Positions 24,241 to 38,298 are shown, counted from the first letter of the stretch. The stretch: DNA of 64,000 nucleotides from Stropharia rugosoannulata (GCA_028532985.1 JANCIK010000003.1:3730001-3794000); one strand, 5' to 3'. Program-made: numbers and translations. The notes: generated by a model from the sequence alone, not told the origin.

Positions 24241-25642
24241 TCACAGATGTTGCCTTGTCCTGATTCGGATATGTTGCGCTTCAAGTGGACCAGCGCTGAA
24301 CCGGTTGTGGTATTGGGGATGCGGGGAGTGTGACATTGCCTTTGCGATGGTTGGGGAGAATGTGACTACCTTAGTAGTAGCCCTATCCTGCCGCAGAGCG
24401 GCTTGGTAGAGGCGAGCTGCCTTGATGTAAGCCTCGACGGGAGGAGGAGGGGGGGCCCGGGTAGGAGGGGGAGCGGAAACATGAGGACCTTTACGCACCC
24501 ACCCGGTTACTTGTGTTCTATTTGTGGGTTCCCCACGGGGTAGCGGAGGCAGATCACGGTGCGAAGCACTATACGGGGGCTTGACCTTTTCTGTGCCCAT
24601 GTATTTGACTGCCGCGGGATGTTGTGACTTCAACACTTGTTCCACGACAGCAGACAATTTCTTGGGTTTAATCTTGCTCTTCGCCTCAGACGCCATGTCC
24701 TGGCCTAGGGACTCCGACGGAACCCTCTGGAACTTTCCCTTCATACCCCGCCGCTTGGATTTTGGTGGCTGAGCGAGTGCAGCATGTAACAAGCGAAGGT
24801 AGGCATCCATGGACCGCCCCAGTATGTCATAACTAGCATGTAGCCTGTTTTCTGCTTGCCATACGCGGGCGGCGCTCATCCATGACGCGAAGCATGCTAA
24901 GAGAGAGTACAAACGCTTTAGATCCCTTAAGAAAAAGAAATGTCAGAAATTGGATTCTAATGCATTTGCGCTGTTAAAGGGGAGACGTACTGGTTAAGCA
25001 CTTCGATATGAGCTTTCAACGCGCGGCTGGGGTCAATTGCATGGCCCTTGACGCCGCCGTCGACCGCACTGAGCAAGAAGTACACTTGGGCCGCAATGTC
25101 TGAGCAGGCTGTTCGATGGCTTTTAGCGTGCTGCATTTGGATCCAGAGGTGTAAATAGTTGTAAATTTTTCAGTAGAAAAGATAACTCACCTTCGCAATC
25201 CTCACAATGTCGAGGGCGATGAGGGCTGACTCACTGAGGCCCAGCTTCACTTCGACCGAGTTTACTTCAGCTGACGCTATGTCAACAAGCATCGCTGATA
25301 TATGATCTAGAGTCCCCACTCTACGAGGGTCGTCGTTGCCATCGTCGCTGAAGTTGTGAGCAGCACTTCTAGCACTGGGACGAGAGTGAACTCCAGGGAG
25401 CCTCGACATAGAAACTAGCCTGTGGCACGGAGAGGCCAAATGACGAAAAGATCAACGGACACACAGCTCATACCGCGTTTTAAGTCCCGGCCGTATTGAC
25501 TTGTAGGGTATAGGGCCGGGGGCGTGTTCTCCGCATGTCCTTTAGCCATCTCCGAGATCTGACACCAGCTGACTGACAGTGACGCAACAAACGAGCCAGA
25601 GCCACAACTGCGTACGCGGGACAGCGACGACTTAGCATGCAT
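24241..25642 (-). CDS. hypothetical protein, mixed helical and Pro-rich
   Basis: I do not recognise this gene. Four exons are supported by splice signals: MHAKSSLSRVRSCG to YGRDLKR, then LVSMSRLPGVHSRPS to LIALDIVRIAK, then AKSHRTACSDIAAQ to AHIEVLN, and a long last exon from DLKRLYSLLACFASWM to RIRTRQHL at 24241. The middle is helical (TLDHISAMLVDIASAEV; SDIAAQVYFLLSAVDGG), and the WMSAARVWQAENRL part could be a coiled helix. The C-terminal third is basic and Pro-rich (PPKSKRRGMKGK, APPPTRAPPPPPVEAY) and looks disordered. No signal peptide. A start at the inner MAKGHAENT is also possible. It converges on the carboxypeptidase copy 1 gene. Confidence 0.65.
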
Positions 25643-25748
25643 TCCCGTGAGACGGCCGTCTAATTATAGCCGTTTGCAGCTAGTTTGGAGTAATTGCCTT
25701 TCGTTCCCACTTCCTGCGAGCGGCTGCGAGACAGAGCGAAGCTGCCAT

Positions 25749-26285
25749 TTATGGTAAGGTATGTTGTACCCTAGGGACTAGTTCTGTGCTTCGATTGCTG
25801 TTGCCACCAAAAATGGGTGATTGTACGTCGAAGCAGGATCCGTCGACAGTGGATCTTCCTGGGTGGGTATACACAACCCCAGTTGGCCTGGAACGCATGT
25901 GATTGAAGGGAAGATAACCAACCAGGATAATCGACGATCCAAGGAGTAGCCAGATACTGATCAACAAGAGCTCTTGCCTGCAGAGGGCGTGAATCCGTGT
26001 ACCAAGAACTCCTTTCGGGGAAAGCGCGGTGATTGTAGTAACTTGAACATGAGTATCAATGGTATGTCAAATTCAATCGGATGGACATGGACAAGGGCTT
26101 CTCGCTCGTGTTATGATATTGTTCTTCCTAGACTTTTTGCACCGTTCACAGTCCTCTAGGTCGGCGCATGTCATGGATATCGTCATGGCATCATGACAAC
26201 TGGACTTGGCTGTTAGACTCAGGATAAATGTCGCTATTTCAAGGTCACTCACAAAGCATATAGCTAGAGAATATCCATGGCCCAA
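25749..26285 (-). pseudogene. possible remnant of a basidiomycete 7-TM protein
   Basis: The minus strand near 25900-26010 encodes GTRIHALCRQELLLISIWLL followed by a second hydrophobic run and GYLPFNH. This resembles the R(V/I)YALYGR...LLI..L..LG pattern of the DUF6533-type 7-TM proteins of Agaricomycetes. An upstream hydrophobic stretch (LEIATFILSLTAKSS) may be another piece. The downstream half that such proteins need is missing, because the next gene starts at 25642. A relic is the simplest reading, but chance hydrophobicity is a real alternative. Confidence 0.25.
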
Positions 26286-28137
26286 TCAACATATGCGCAT
26301 GCCAGCATAGAAACGACATCTGTGGTTCGACGACCTATGTAGTTTCGAGTTATTTCCAACCCAGTTTTCTGAGTGACGGTGATCAAGACGTGATGTAGAT
26401 CCGTTTCATTGCAGCAACATGGCAAATAACTCAGTAGACCTGATCAAGACCTGTTACTTCCCCTGAAACTGGTAGATCTCTGCAGCTTTAGCGCTTCTAG
26501 TGTATCAAGGTTTATTTTGACTTTACAATTTCACTTTGGACGCGCAGAACGCACCATTTACAAAGCTGGGGTCCTTGAAACATTAGTGTACTCAACACTT
26601 TTTTTCTGTAATTAGTAACTGTTAGCACCGCACCGGCATTGCAGCTCAGGGGATCATGCACACCGTGAAAGGTGGAAAACATGGGTCGACCGTCAGCTTG
26701 GTTGGCACAAGAAATAGGATCGAGTTTTGAAAGTCGCGTGTTGTGAGGCGCGTATTTTCGCTACAGATGTGCTGAGCTACATCTCAACAATCTGAAGGTA
26801 ATTTATGTATCAATGAGGGTTTACTAAACGTGAAGTGATTACGGGTCGCCTTTGGATGCTTCAAGCTTTAGTTGCGCTCAAACCAGGGTTAAGTACTACG
26901 TGCTTATATTTAGCTAATATGTTTTTTTTGGTGGCGCGTCAAGCTTCAGCTTCAAGTTTTTCCAGAGCCAGTATTACTGCAGGCCGAGAACTCGTAGGCG
27001 CCCTGCGTTGGGCTTGCTACTTGCTTTCTAAATTCTGCCTGCTATAAGCATCAGGGAAGGCAATGGCTACATACCTTTGACATATCTTCCCTCAATCTTC
27101 CCTGCGTGGCTGCATACGCCGTTTCCAAGCGTCGCTATGGAATTTATGCTCATTGTCGAGTTTCGAGTGGGTGTGTATTCGTAATTGATTGAACGTTGAA
27201 TTCAATGCGTGGTACAGTTGGCGCAAAGTTAGCGTTGACAGTATTTTCACCACCGGGCTCCGCCGTGCGAATAATTACATAATACACTCTGCTGATCCAA
27301 TCCGTCTCTTGCCCGTCTCCTGACTCTTCCTGATTCCTTATACACAAATACATACCGAATGTCAACGATTTAAATGTCGAAGCTATGATCGTATTCTCCT
27401 CATACTTGGTTTCTTTTGCGACTGTCTGGCCAGAATTGTATCTATGCACCTTATTCAAGTTTTGGATACTGTCCAAGTTTGGCCGAAGCAATGCTCGACG
27501 CCCGCAATACTTTCTGCAAATTTGCAAGCGCGAAATGCTCTCCCTTTGGCATGTAAACAGGATGATGCGACTCCGGGGAAACGAAATGCAATAACAAGGA
27601 GTCAGGATATTGGCGAGTTCATTGATATCAAACTTAAATTATTTTTCCTTGCTTTCCTTCGTGCCTTGGGCGCAGTTTGTGACTTGTCTGTTATTCTTGT
27701 TGGGTGAGCATCTCAAAAGAGAGACTCGCGGCCCTGTTTCATTGTCACCAGACCTTCTCTCCCAGCCGCACTAGCTTACGCAAAACCTCAAATACATACT
27801 GAAGTGACTATTCCGTGTACTTGACTTCTGCCCGGTTAGTACGCATGGTTAAGTATAGACGGAAAACATTGACATATCGTTTGACTTTGGACAACGACTA
27901 AAATACAATCCTCAGCGTTATGCTCCTCAACAAACGGCGTCTACTATGAAAGTTCGGACCATGGTTGGCGGGTCTATGCACTGAATGCCCTTGGCCGTCA
28001 GAGAATACCGGGACCACATAAACATATCACTCTTGATTGAATTGTGACCCCACGGTAACGTCGGGCAGATGCCCAGGATCCTCTATGCAATCGTAGACGG
28101 CGCCTGCAAGCATAATTAGCTTGTTGACCTTTTTCTG
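26286..28137. other. intergenic interval, nothing recognised
   Basis: About 1.85 kb of moderately AT-rich sequence upstream of the HINT-domain gene. Open frames (for example 26835-27047 and 27150-27527) lack family patterns and matched splice sites. Confidence 0.45.
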
Positions 28138-28160
28138 GCCACTAAACATTATGTAGTGGC
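28138..28160. repeat. inverted repeat upstream of HINT gene
   Basis: Arms GCCACTA and TAGTGGC with a nine-base spacer, just before a TATA box. The core CCAC/GTGG recurs in the second inverted repeat at 28201-28227. It could be a dimeric factor site. Confidence 0.45.
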
Positions 28161-28169
28161 AGAAATCGT

Positions 28170-28175
28170 TATAAA
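28170..28175 (+). promoter_or_regulatory. TATA box of the HINT-domain gene
   Basis: TATAAA lies about 100 bp before ATG 28274, a usual distance for a fungal TATA box with a short leader. It is flanked by two inverted repeats sharing a CCAC/GTGG core. Confidence 0.5.
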
Positions 28176-28200
28176 GGTGGGGTAAGTCTATTTCTTTCTT

Positions 28201-28227
28201 AACCACGACTTCGACATAGTAGTGGTT
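28201..28227. repeat. second inverted repeat, in probable 5' leader of HINT gene
   Basis: Arms AACCAC and GTGGTT are separated by fifteen bases. It lies between the TATA box and the start codon, so it may be in the mRNA leader as a hairpin or be a DNA site. Confidence 0.4.
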
Positions 28228-28273
28228 AACCTCTTCATAACCTTAGGTCATCTTGAATACAATATCGGCAACA

Positions 28274-31200
28274 ATGTCGACTCCTGAACTCCTCGAGCAG
28301 CTCATCTCGACGATTAGGACTATGCCCGTACGTTACATATGTATCAATGTAACGCATTTTGTCTGACACTCACATTTGTTCAGCCGTTTCCTTATGAACA
28401 CTTCATGAATCGTCTTTTCAATAAGACCCGTCATTGCCAGAGTGTTGCTATCTTCCGTGATAGCCTTCCGCCAGCAAATGCCTACGGCGAGGACCCTGAT
28501 AGCGCATATATTGATGGGGTATACGCTTCGGATTACTTGGAATTATTTGCCGAGCAATCGGCTGTACATGCACTAGCATCTTTGGACAACAGTCTCGACA
28601 AATACAACTTACGGGGTTGCGTAGATACAGTATGTTCCGTTCCATTAACCTCAGATGACCGCAAGCTTACATTGGACTGCAAGTCCACTGCTAAACTGGC
28701 TGCAAACAACGTCATAACCAACATCACATCACTCTTCTATGGAGAACATATCAACTGGCACTTGCGTTCCAAGAACACGCCGACTTTGTCTACACTTTCC
28801 AATATTCCCGGATTCGCAGAGGCGTTCACAAGTGAAATACAACAGCCTCGATTTGTTAAATCAGAGATTTACACTGACATGGTCAGACACACTCACGAGT
28901 TCAGCCTCTCCATTTTGTTTGTTTGTGAATACCTTCATCATGGACCCGGTGTCGTTCCCCACATCGACGAAGAATTTGCTCTCTCCCCAAGTGGCAACGT
29001 CCTGGGAAATTGGATCGACCAAATGTCGTCTCTGACGCTGCGTGCTCCATTGGAGGAGATCATCATTTTCTGCTCTAAATCAGCATCCCTGGTTCATGCC
29101 ACGACAAACAACAGTTTCGTAGAACCACCAACATTGTCCAATCTCGTCCAATCTATTTTTGATTCTTCGGTCCTTTCAACAATCACTGGTATTGACTTTG
29201 CCACATCTAGCATTGACAGTGTTCAAAAGCTCGAAATTGTAACAATGGCAGATCTTGCTCGTACGACTATTGGCATCGAAGAATGGGAGTCTATGGCTGC
29301 TATTAACTTGTCACTTTGGGACAATTTTCAGAACAACTGGCAGGCGGCAGTCGTTGTAAAGACCAAGTTTTCTACCAGCACAACTCGCGAGACACATACA
29401 GATGACGGGTCTCAGTTTGGGCGTGGATTTATCATTGGCGTTACCGCTGGCGCCGTGGATCATCAAGATTGGCAAACGAGAACTTCCACTGGGGAGCCCG
29501 TGGCGGAGTGGATCAATGAAGGTGTGTTCTACCCGGGAATTTTATTGACATAATGCTAAAAGTGATGTCTCAAGGCCGCAGAACATTTGGACCTCTGTTT
29601 GTCAAGGACGCTCCCAATGTGACGGAGGTGGAGAACTTCTCTACCAATGACCCTGCATGGGGCTCGTGCTTTGCCGCTGGCACTCAAATCGAAACCGATA
29701 TGGGTCCTGTTGCTATTGAGGCCATCTCTGAGGGTACAAGAATCCTAACTGACGCTGCTTCTGGCTCACATGGAGTCGCATCTGACGAAGACGTTGTTGC
29801 CCCTCTCGCCGTACCATTCCTCATTGGCATAAGTACGCCTTTTCATCAATAATATACAATTTGCTTTCTGACAAACATCGGAAGATGGAGAAGACGCATT
29901 TTTTACACCCGGCCATGTGTTTCATACTACAACAGGTCTTCGTGCCATGGAGCCAGTGACTGCTCGAAGGGAGAACCAATGGCTTCATGTAGGGAAGCTT
30001 GAAATTGGCCACGTCTTGTATCGCCTCGCTCCGGATGGCAAGTCGTATGAGCTTGTAAAGGTCAAGTCTTTAGAGGTTGGAAAAACGACATTGAAGGTTG
30101 TTCACGGTCTGCATTTACGTGAAGGGCTTCGACAGTATCACGCCAATGGTTATCTTGTTGCTATGAACTACCCTGAGGTATGTCAGATCTAATCTAGCGT
30201 CATAACCGCAGCTTACTGACACATCAACAGATAACTATTAAATCAGTCGCGCGGATTCTCTCGACTTTCGCGAAGAAGGATCGTGTCAACATGTTGCGGC
30301 ACATCAAAGAGCTTGAGCCTGTATTCCTCAAGTTTGGTGCCTCTACGGTCTCCGATGTCCTCACCAAAGAGCTGGAAGGCGTCGAAAGAAAAGCCGTTCC
30401 GCATCCAGCACATATGAAGCACCGTCAAATATCCAACATTCAGCATGTTCGCCGAACTTACCAGCTTCACGCCTCTGGCCATAGTACCGTGCCCGAGTAC
30501 GTCCTTCCTAGTTTAGCGCTACACGAAGGTGTCGTGCTCGTGGACGGTGAAGCTCAGCCCCGCGCCTCTATCGATCCGAAAGCGCTCCACATTTGCTGGA
30601 CACGGAGAACGGCTGACCATGGATTTGAACACGGCCTTGTCGAGCTCGTCAAACCTGGTTTATCAGGTCGTGGTGTTATTCTTCTGTCGGATGACCCAGA
30701 TCTCGAGCATATCCCGCAAGCAGGGTCTCGTAAATTAATCCCTTTTACTGTGGCAAAAACTAATGTTCGAGTCGGGGGTCCTTTCCATTCGCTCGACCAC
30801 GCAAAAGTCCGTAAAAATCACCCCAGTACTCGAATTACTTCCAGATCTCATAATTCACGCCAACCTGCCAAATCATTGAATCGGCTTCCTCCTGACTTTA
30901 TGACCCTTGAGGATACAGGCACTATTGACGGCGAGGACTACTACGATCTTCTTGTCGACAGGGATATCTGGCCTAAAGATACTGAGAAAGAAGCTCCGAC
31001 TAACCCAGTGGCATTTGGCCAGGTGGCATTTGCGACTTACCACACAGCTGCTGGAGCGCGAGGAGCAAGTGTGCCGATCCTTACAGTGCCTTTGCTCGAC
31101 AAGCTCCGGGACGAGATTAACAAAACGCGTACGCTGGACGCTCAGATTGGTCCGCTTTATAGCTCAGTAATCGAAGAAGACATCAACGCACGGCTCGTTG

Positions 31201-34200
31201 GTACAATCACACTTGATGAAGCCGCTCTAATTGCAAATCTTGCCGATAAATCGTCTGACGACGTGTTGCCTACCATGGCACTTACCTTCAACGACAGCCT
31301 CAATACTGGTTCATTCACCTTACCCATTCTCTTCCAAACAGTCGTTGTCGCGTTTAATTGGAACTTCTCGGCCTTAAGTGGAGCAGCTTATGTATTCAAT
31401 CCGGACATGAGAGGATGTCTGGGAGAAAGGTTTGTTTTATATACATTAGGTCCTGATTCATTCATAGCGCATTTACTTACTACTTTCTTAGGCACAAAAT
31501 CGTAACAACATCCTCGGACTTGTCTTTGACGCAATCTATACGAAGTGCTAATGCAAATGCCGTGTCATTTGTAGGTAAACGTCATGCAGCAACACCTGCA
31601 CTAGTTACCTCAAAGCTTGTCTCTGCGCTCGGACTCAGTCTTGACGCTCTTACTGGATTTCCCGGCTATGACGAAATTCAAGTTAGTGATATATACCACT
31701 TTGTTTATTGATGTTCTAATGTAAATTCTAGGTTCATACCACTAGTCAGACGCTATTGCAGAACATGATGTATTATCACATGGATGATAATAGTCGTACC
31801 ACATTTTTGCAGTTCCCAAAACCACAAAACCTTCCTTTGGAACTCGGCGAAAACCTTTCACAAAATCTTAAAGCATGGATTCACGATGTCTATGCTCCTG
31901 CATACATAACCTTCATGATATCCCAAGTAGATAACAAAGATGTTACGTGGAGGGATAATCTGACGGATGACGAAAAGGCCAAGGTCTGGTACTGGTGGTC
32001 AGGAGGGGTCAGTCATATCCACTTCGTACCTCACTTAATATATACTAACATATGCTAGGGGACTACGTGTCTGTCCAGAGCCATAGAATATAACGATCTC
32101 AACGCTCTCACTGCAACTGCAGCTATGGACAAACTATATGGCACGGCATTGAGACCGTACCGCAATGACAATGGCCCAAAGTGGGCAAAGGATATGCTCA
32201 CTAGCGTGGACAACACAAAATTTATCGCTTCCATTATGAAGAGTCCTATGAATGGTGTGAGTGTTTGTATATGCCGAAAACTCCCAACCATTATTTAATA
32301 AAATATCAAGGGCGTCAATATAATTAATAAATATTGCAATATCCTCCATTATTTGGATCCTACACAAGATTACGGAGATCAACTCTTTAAGGATGTGTTG
32401 AAGTACGCTACTACATCGGGAACGGGCCCATACATTGGCCTGGATGATCCAAATGGCGTCAAGGGACGGGAGTGGCTTTTTGATGCAATGACAGAACTTG
32501 GAACTATGGTTCTAGACAACGACTCAAGACTTGATCCGTCTCTCCGCGCGTCGCTGCAGCAGGACCTGACCGATCTTCAAATGCAATACGGAGACCTGTC
32601 CGGCCTCTCAAACCGTCAACGCATGAGAATTTTCCTCGATCTTGGGGAAACATTTCAAGCCAATTTGGGTCGGTGGATGTCTGCTATCTCCCTAGGCCTT
32701 GCGAAAGCATATCAAGGATCTTCCCGCCTCCAAAAGGCAGCAGCTGTTTTTGATAAAGCGATTGCCTTACTTCCTAAGGCGGATACTGGGAAAGGCGTAC
32801 TACTCAAAGGTATTGGAACAATTGCAATGGTGAGTGAAACTAAGTCTTTAGAGAATTCTGAAACTCACTTTTGATTTGGTTGATATACTTCTAGGCCGCA
32901 ATGTACATCGGAACGTCCATCAATTCCTTTATGCAGTGGGACATACTTGATGGAGCTGATAAAGCAACTCTTATTGTCTCAACTTTGCTTATTACAGTTG
33001 ACACTATTGGGAAGTCTATCGACGTCTTTAACAGCTACAAAGCCTGGAAAGGAAAGGACGCCCCAACTCCGCAGCAAAATATTGATGCCGCTGTACTGGA
33101 TCAGGAAGTAACGGAAGCTTTAGGCAGCGAAAAAACGATTGCGATCTTGGAAGAACAGATTGGACCTGAGGCAGGCCCGCTTGGTCTCAAAGGGTCGGTC
33201 GCTAACAGACAAACCGAATTTGGACCTCCGACCAGGAATACGCCTGCCAGTGAAGGTGAAATATTTGAGACACCAATTGTGAACGAAAAGACTCCAATTC
33301 TGGATGAACCTATTCCACCCTCAGGCAAACGAGACTGGCGCAATTTTAATAAATCTGAAGCTGTCCTAAAAGGCATTACAGTCGCCTTGGGTATAGCCTT
33401 AACTGTCGCCATGTCTCTGGACCTGAAAAACCACTGGAATGATCTGAACACAGTTGGCAAGGTACTCAGTACCGTTCAAATTGTTTCGCAAGGCGTCTCG
33501 ATTCTCGTGGATGCTGCTCTTCTCATTGAAAACATCGCCACGCAAGGAATTGGTGCAGCGGGAAGGTTTTTCACGGTACTGCCTATAGTAGGTGCCGTTA
33601 TAGCTGTTATCGGTGTTGTCATCAGTGTCGTTCTTATGTTTGTCAACACATCAAAGAGCAAGACGCCGCCGCCCACTCCCGTTGAAGCATATCTCAACAG
33701 CGTTGTTCACCCTATTCTCAAGGGCTTGAATTCTCCTCCATCACTTTCCCTACAATATGACATACCTGCCACCGTACCAGCCAACAGCGCATCTCCAGGA
33801 TCCATCACTTTCACTGTCAAAAACACGTCGGATAAAACTGTTACTCTAACTCAAACCCAGTTCACAATCGAAGGCGGTGACGATGCAGCCTGTCTATTCA
33901 AAAATACTGATATGACACTTTCTAACGCAAGGCTAGAACCCAGTAGCGTTGTGGCAGGTAGTGTCATCCCCAATGCCCGAGGGGAGAAAGTGGTTTCGTA
34001 TGAACTCGACGTCTTTGGATCTGCAGACAAGACTAGGGACGACGTTGACGACGACTTCGTGGGACCACAGGCACAACTTGTGCTGCAGAGTAACGAAAGC
34101 TTCACGGTTACTTGGAGTGGTCTTATTAACAAGATTGGGACAAGCACCGTGGAGATCATTGAAACACTAGCAGATGAAACCGGTGACAGGTGTCGTTTGC

Positions 34201-34223
34201 TGAAATCTATACAGAGAGTGTAG
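28274..34223 (+). CDS. giant HINT-domain (hedgehog/intein-type) multidomain protein
   Basis: Ten exons (28274-28327, 28384-29521, 29563-29832, 29885-30177, 30231-31429, 31492-31681, 31732-32007, 32059-32256, 32311-32829, 32895-34223) join in frame to about 1,821 residues. Residues 1-432 are an unrecognised N-terminal domain without signal peptide. Residues 433 to about 583 form a HINT domain: Cys433 in GSCFAAGTQIETDMG, an IEAISEGTRILT strand, T495-P-G-H498 (the TxxH block B) in FFTPGHVFHTTTGLRAMEP, and YHANGYLVAMNYPE at the end. HINT folds catalyse an N-to-S acyl shift at the Cys and cleave or splice the chain. Residues 585-1530 are unrecognised. Hydrophobic segments lie near 1535-1556 and 1604-1634, followed by a beta-rich tail (ITFTVKNTSDKTVTLTQ). 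The cleavage role is inferred from motifs; biological function is unknown. Confidence 0.8.
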
Positions 34224-34869
34224 ATAATATACTTGATAGATAGAACATTTTGATTACTGTACGAATATGTAGTGTACCGCTACTTTTGTGCTAAAATATT
34301 ACTTCTTCACTTCTTTACTACATATAGCATCCGAGCTACCTGGGGCAAACCTGAGGCGATTTTTTAGTCTGGCCTATGTCTTTGGAGAATCGTTTTCAAG
34401 TTGCTCATAATCATAATGCATTGCGATTTACATAACATTGCGTTCAATGCGTTGTGTTGGCGTCAAGTTGGCGTTATGCAGTTGACGTCTGTGTCAGCGT
34501 TGGTCACGGTTTTTCCTTGGTTTTTCCTAAGCTCAACCTAAGCTACTTACACCGTTCCAACAATTCCCGCTATGTACCTTTTAATAGTGCCCGTGTTAGT
34601 GTGTACTATGAACAAGACAACGCTATATCACGCGGAAAGAGTACAAGTCAAGTTGAAGTCAAGTGCAAGTTATTTACATAGAGTGACTTGGGAGTGACGG
34701 TACGGGTACTAGTAACTACCGCCGTGAGATCAAGTCACCCGTGGCATGTGATAAAACCTCAGTATTATGTAAACAAACTGCCCGAAAATGATAATGACTA
34801 AATCATTATCTTTCAATTACTACTGCTACATTCTTTTGCTTCCGACCACCATCCTTCGACATTAACCCC
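34224..34869. promoter_or_regulatory. intergenic region before MET2
   Basis: About 645 bp between the HINT gene end and MET2. It should contain the 3' end of the first and the promoter of the second. No specific site could be supported. Confidence 0.4.
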
Positions 34870-36270
<1,401 letters not shown>

Positions 36271-36380
36271 AGTATATATATATATGCAGCTGTACGCTTG
36301 CGTCATACCATATGGGCACTAATTTCTAGACGAATGGACCTGCACGGACCAATACTTACAATGTAGTATATAGACCGGAA

Positions 36381-38298
36381 TTATAGTGGCTGTTCGCGCA
36401 GCCACCTGTTCAACATCTGCAAAGTTTCCTTGGGTTTGTCGTACGGTGCCTGGAGTACATCAATATCGCATGAAAGCCCAAAGACGTCCAAAAACGCATA
36501 CCATGTGTCCTGCATCCCAAACTGATGCGTATGTCAGTCCGTTAGCACTGCGCGTCATTCCGACCTGTTTTCCGTTTACTATCCAAGGCCGAAGGGGGTC
36601 GTTTACAAACGCGTTGCGACCCGACCACTCCAGGGCTAGTGTCCACGCCTCGTTCCCGACATGGTTGCAGACAAAGTCATTTGTGCCGACATAGATCAGT
36701 ACACGAATACCATGTTCGAGCAAAGCCGCGACGTAATGATACGTAACGCGAACCTTATCCATGGATGCCTCGAATCTAGCGTTGACGTCATTATTGCATC
36801 CCATGAATAGTACTCCAGGGTCGACCCCGAGAGTGCTTCGTACGGTCGGGATGTTGAGATAAGTGGCTATTTCGCTGAAATTCCAGTTAAAATGTGCCGC
36901 TGACGAGAATGGGACTTGGAACACTACCTAATAACTGGATAGCATATTGAATCGTCGTCAAACCCTGCCTCGCAATCTTTGGATATGTCGTATGGGTTTT
37001 TGCCTATGTAGTAAAATAGGTACTAAATGCGATTGTTACAGAAAATGTACCGAGAAATATCTCACCTGACATGGCTACTGACCCGAAGATATTTGTGTTG
37101 CAAAACATCGCTGCCTTGCATGAGTATTCGTCAAATGTATAAAGACATGATTCTCTCCATGCCTTCATACATCGAGGGAGCTATGGAAATTGTCAGTTGA
37201 AGAAGGGGAATAACTTTGCCAAAGACGTTACTCGCATACCATTTGCTTAGCACGAACGCATGTGCCAATATCCAGAATTGGAGCAACAGAGACAGAAGTG
37301 CAGGCAGTCTCGTAGTACCCTTCCTCCATAGAGTATGGGTCCGTGAGACCATTACCTTAAGTCGTCACAGAGTCAGTGATGCAAGTTCTGTTTAGAAACA
37401 ATCTCATGCACACCAATCATCACTGAGCGTAGATTAATGGGCTCCATGCCAGCCTCGATGAGATACGTGTTTTGGTCATACACCGCGGATGCGAAGACCG
37501 GAAGATATCGACCCCCATAAGATTCTCCGGCCATGTGAAACCCTCTCCCTTGGAACTTGCTAAAATGGGCAAAGAAAATAGCGATGAATGAGGCGATGTC
37601 TTTTGCCGCCTCTTCAGTTGTAGAGACTACCTCTCCAAAGTCAGCGTAGGAAAAGCCAACGCCAATGGGTTGGTCGACAAAAAATATGTTCGCGTTCGCG
37701 TTCCATGATTCGGGATGGAATTGCGTGCTACTTCCGTTGACCACCTTGCATGGACCAAGCTCCATGAATAGGCCGACAGTAGAGGAGCACCCAGGACCTG
37801 GAATAAGATATCTAAGTTAAAGTGGATAGCCTGAGCGTTAGGTTTATGCACCTCCGTTTGTCCAAAAGATAACATCGTCCTCGTCTGGCTTGCCCCTACT
37901 CTCGAAGAAGTAGAAAAATATGTGACGCGCTTCAATGTCGATATACCCCGTATAAGACCTACGCTTCCGTTAATGCACGCAGACAGTAGGAGGGCAGGAC
38001 TGCTGTACCGGACGGTTGTGTCGCAAAATGCGGTTGATCTCTTTATGCGTACACTGTAATGAGGAAATTTGGGATGGGCTAGAACTGAGAATTCTCTCTC
38101 AGATAATACAGAAAGGTCTTCGACTGGAGTGAAGGCACTCTGGCTGTATGCAACATCTTCTATTCCGTATTGGTTAGATTTGTACTTTTTATGTAGGGAC
38201 GGGGGAAGAAACTCACTTAGAAAATCCTCAGGCTGGGCTCCAACCAGGTGGCTGCATATTAGATACCATCCAAGCAGAATGGTATATACGAAGAGCAT
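36381..38298 (-). CDS. S10 serine carboxypeptidase, copy 2
   Basis: ATG 38298 opens a signal peptide (MLFVYTILLGWYLICSHLVGA). A propeptide-like part (EDFLSEFLPPSLHKKYKS) follows. The core has [72 protein letters not shown] (catalytic Ser), LIYVGTNDFVCNHVGN (catalytic Asp) and WDAGHM-APYDKP (catalytic His). The end is RWLREQPL at 36381. About ten exons; intron positions match copies 1 and 3, all with GT donors where checked. It is convergent with MET2, about 110 bp apart. All triad residues are present. It is likely secreted or vacuolar and active. Confidence 0.9.
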
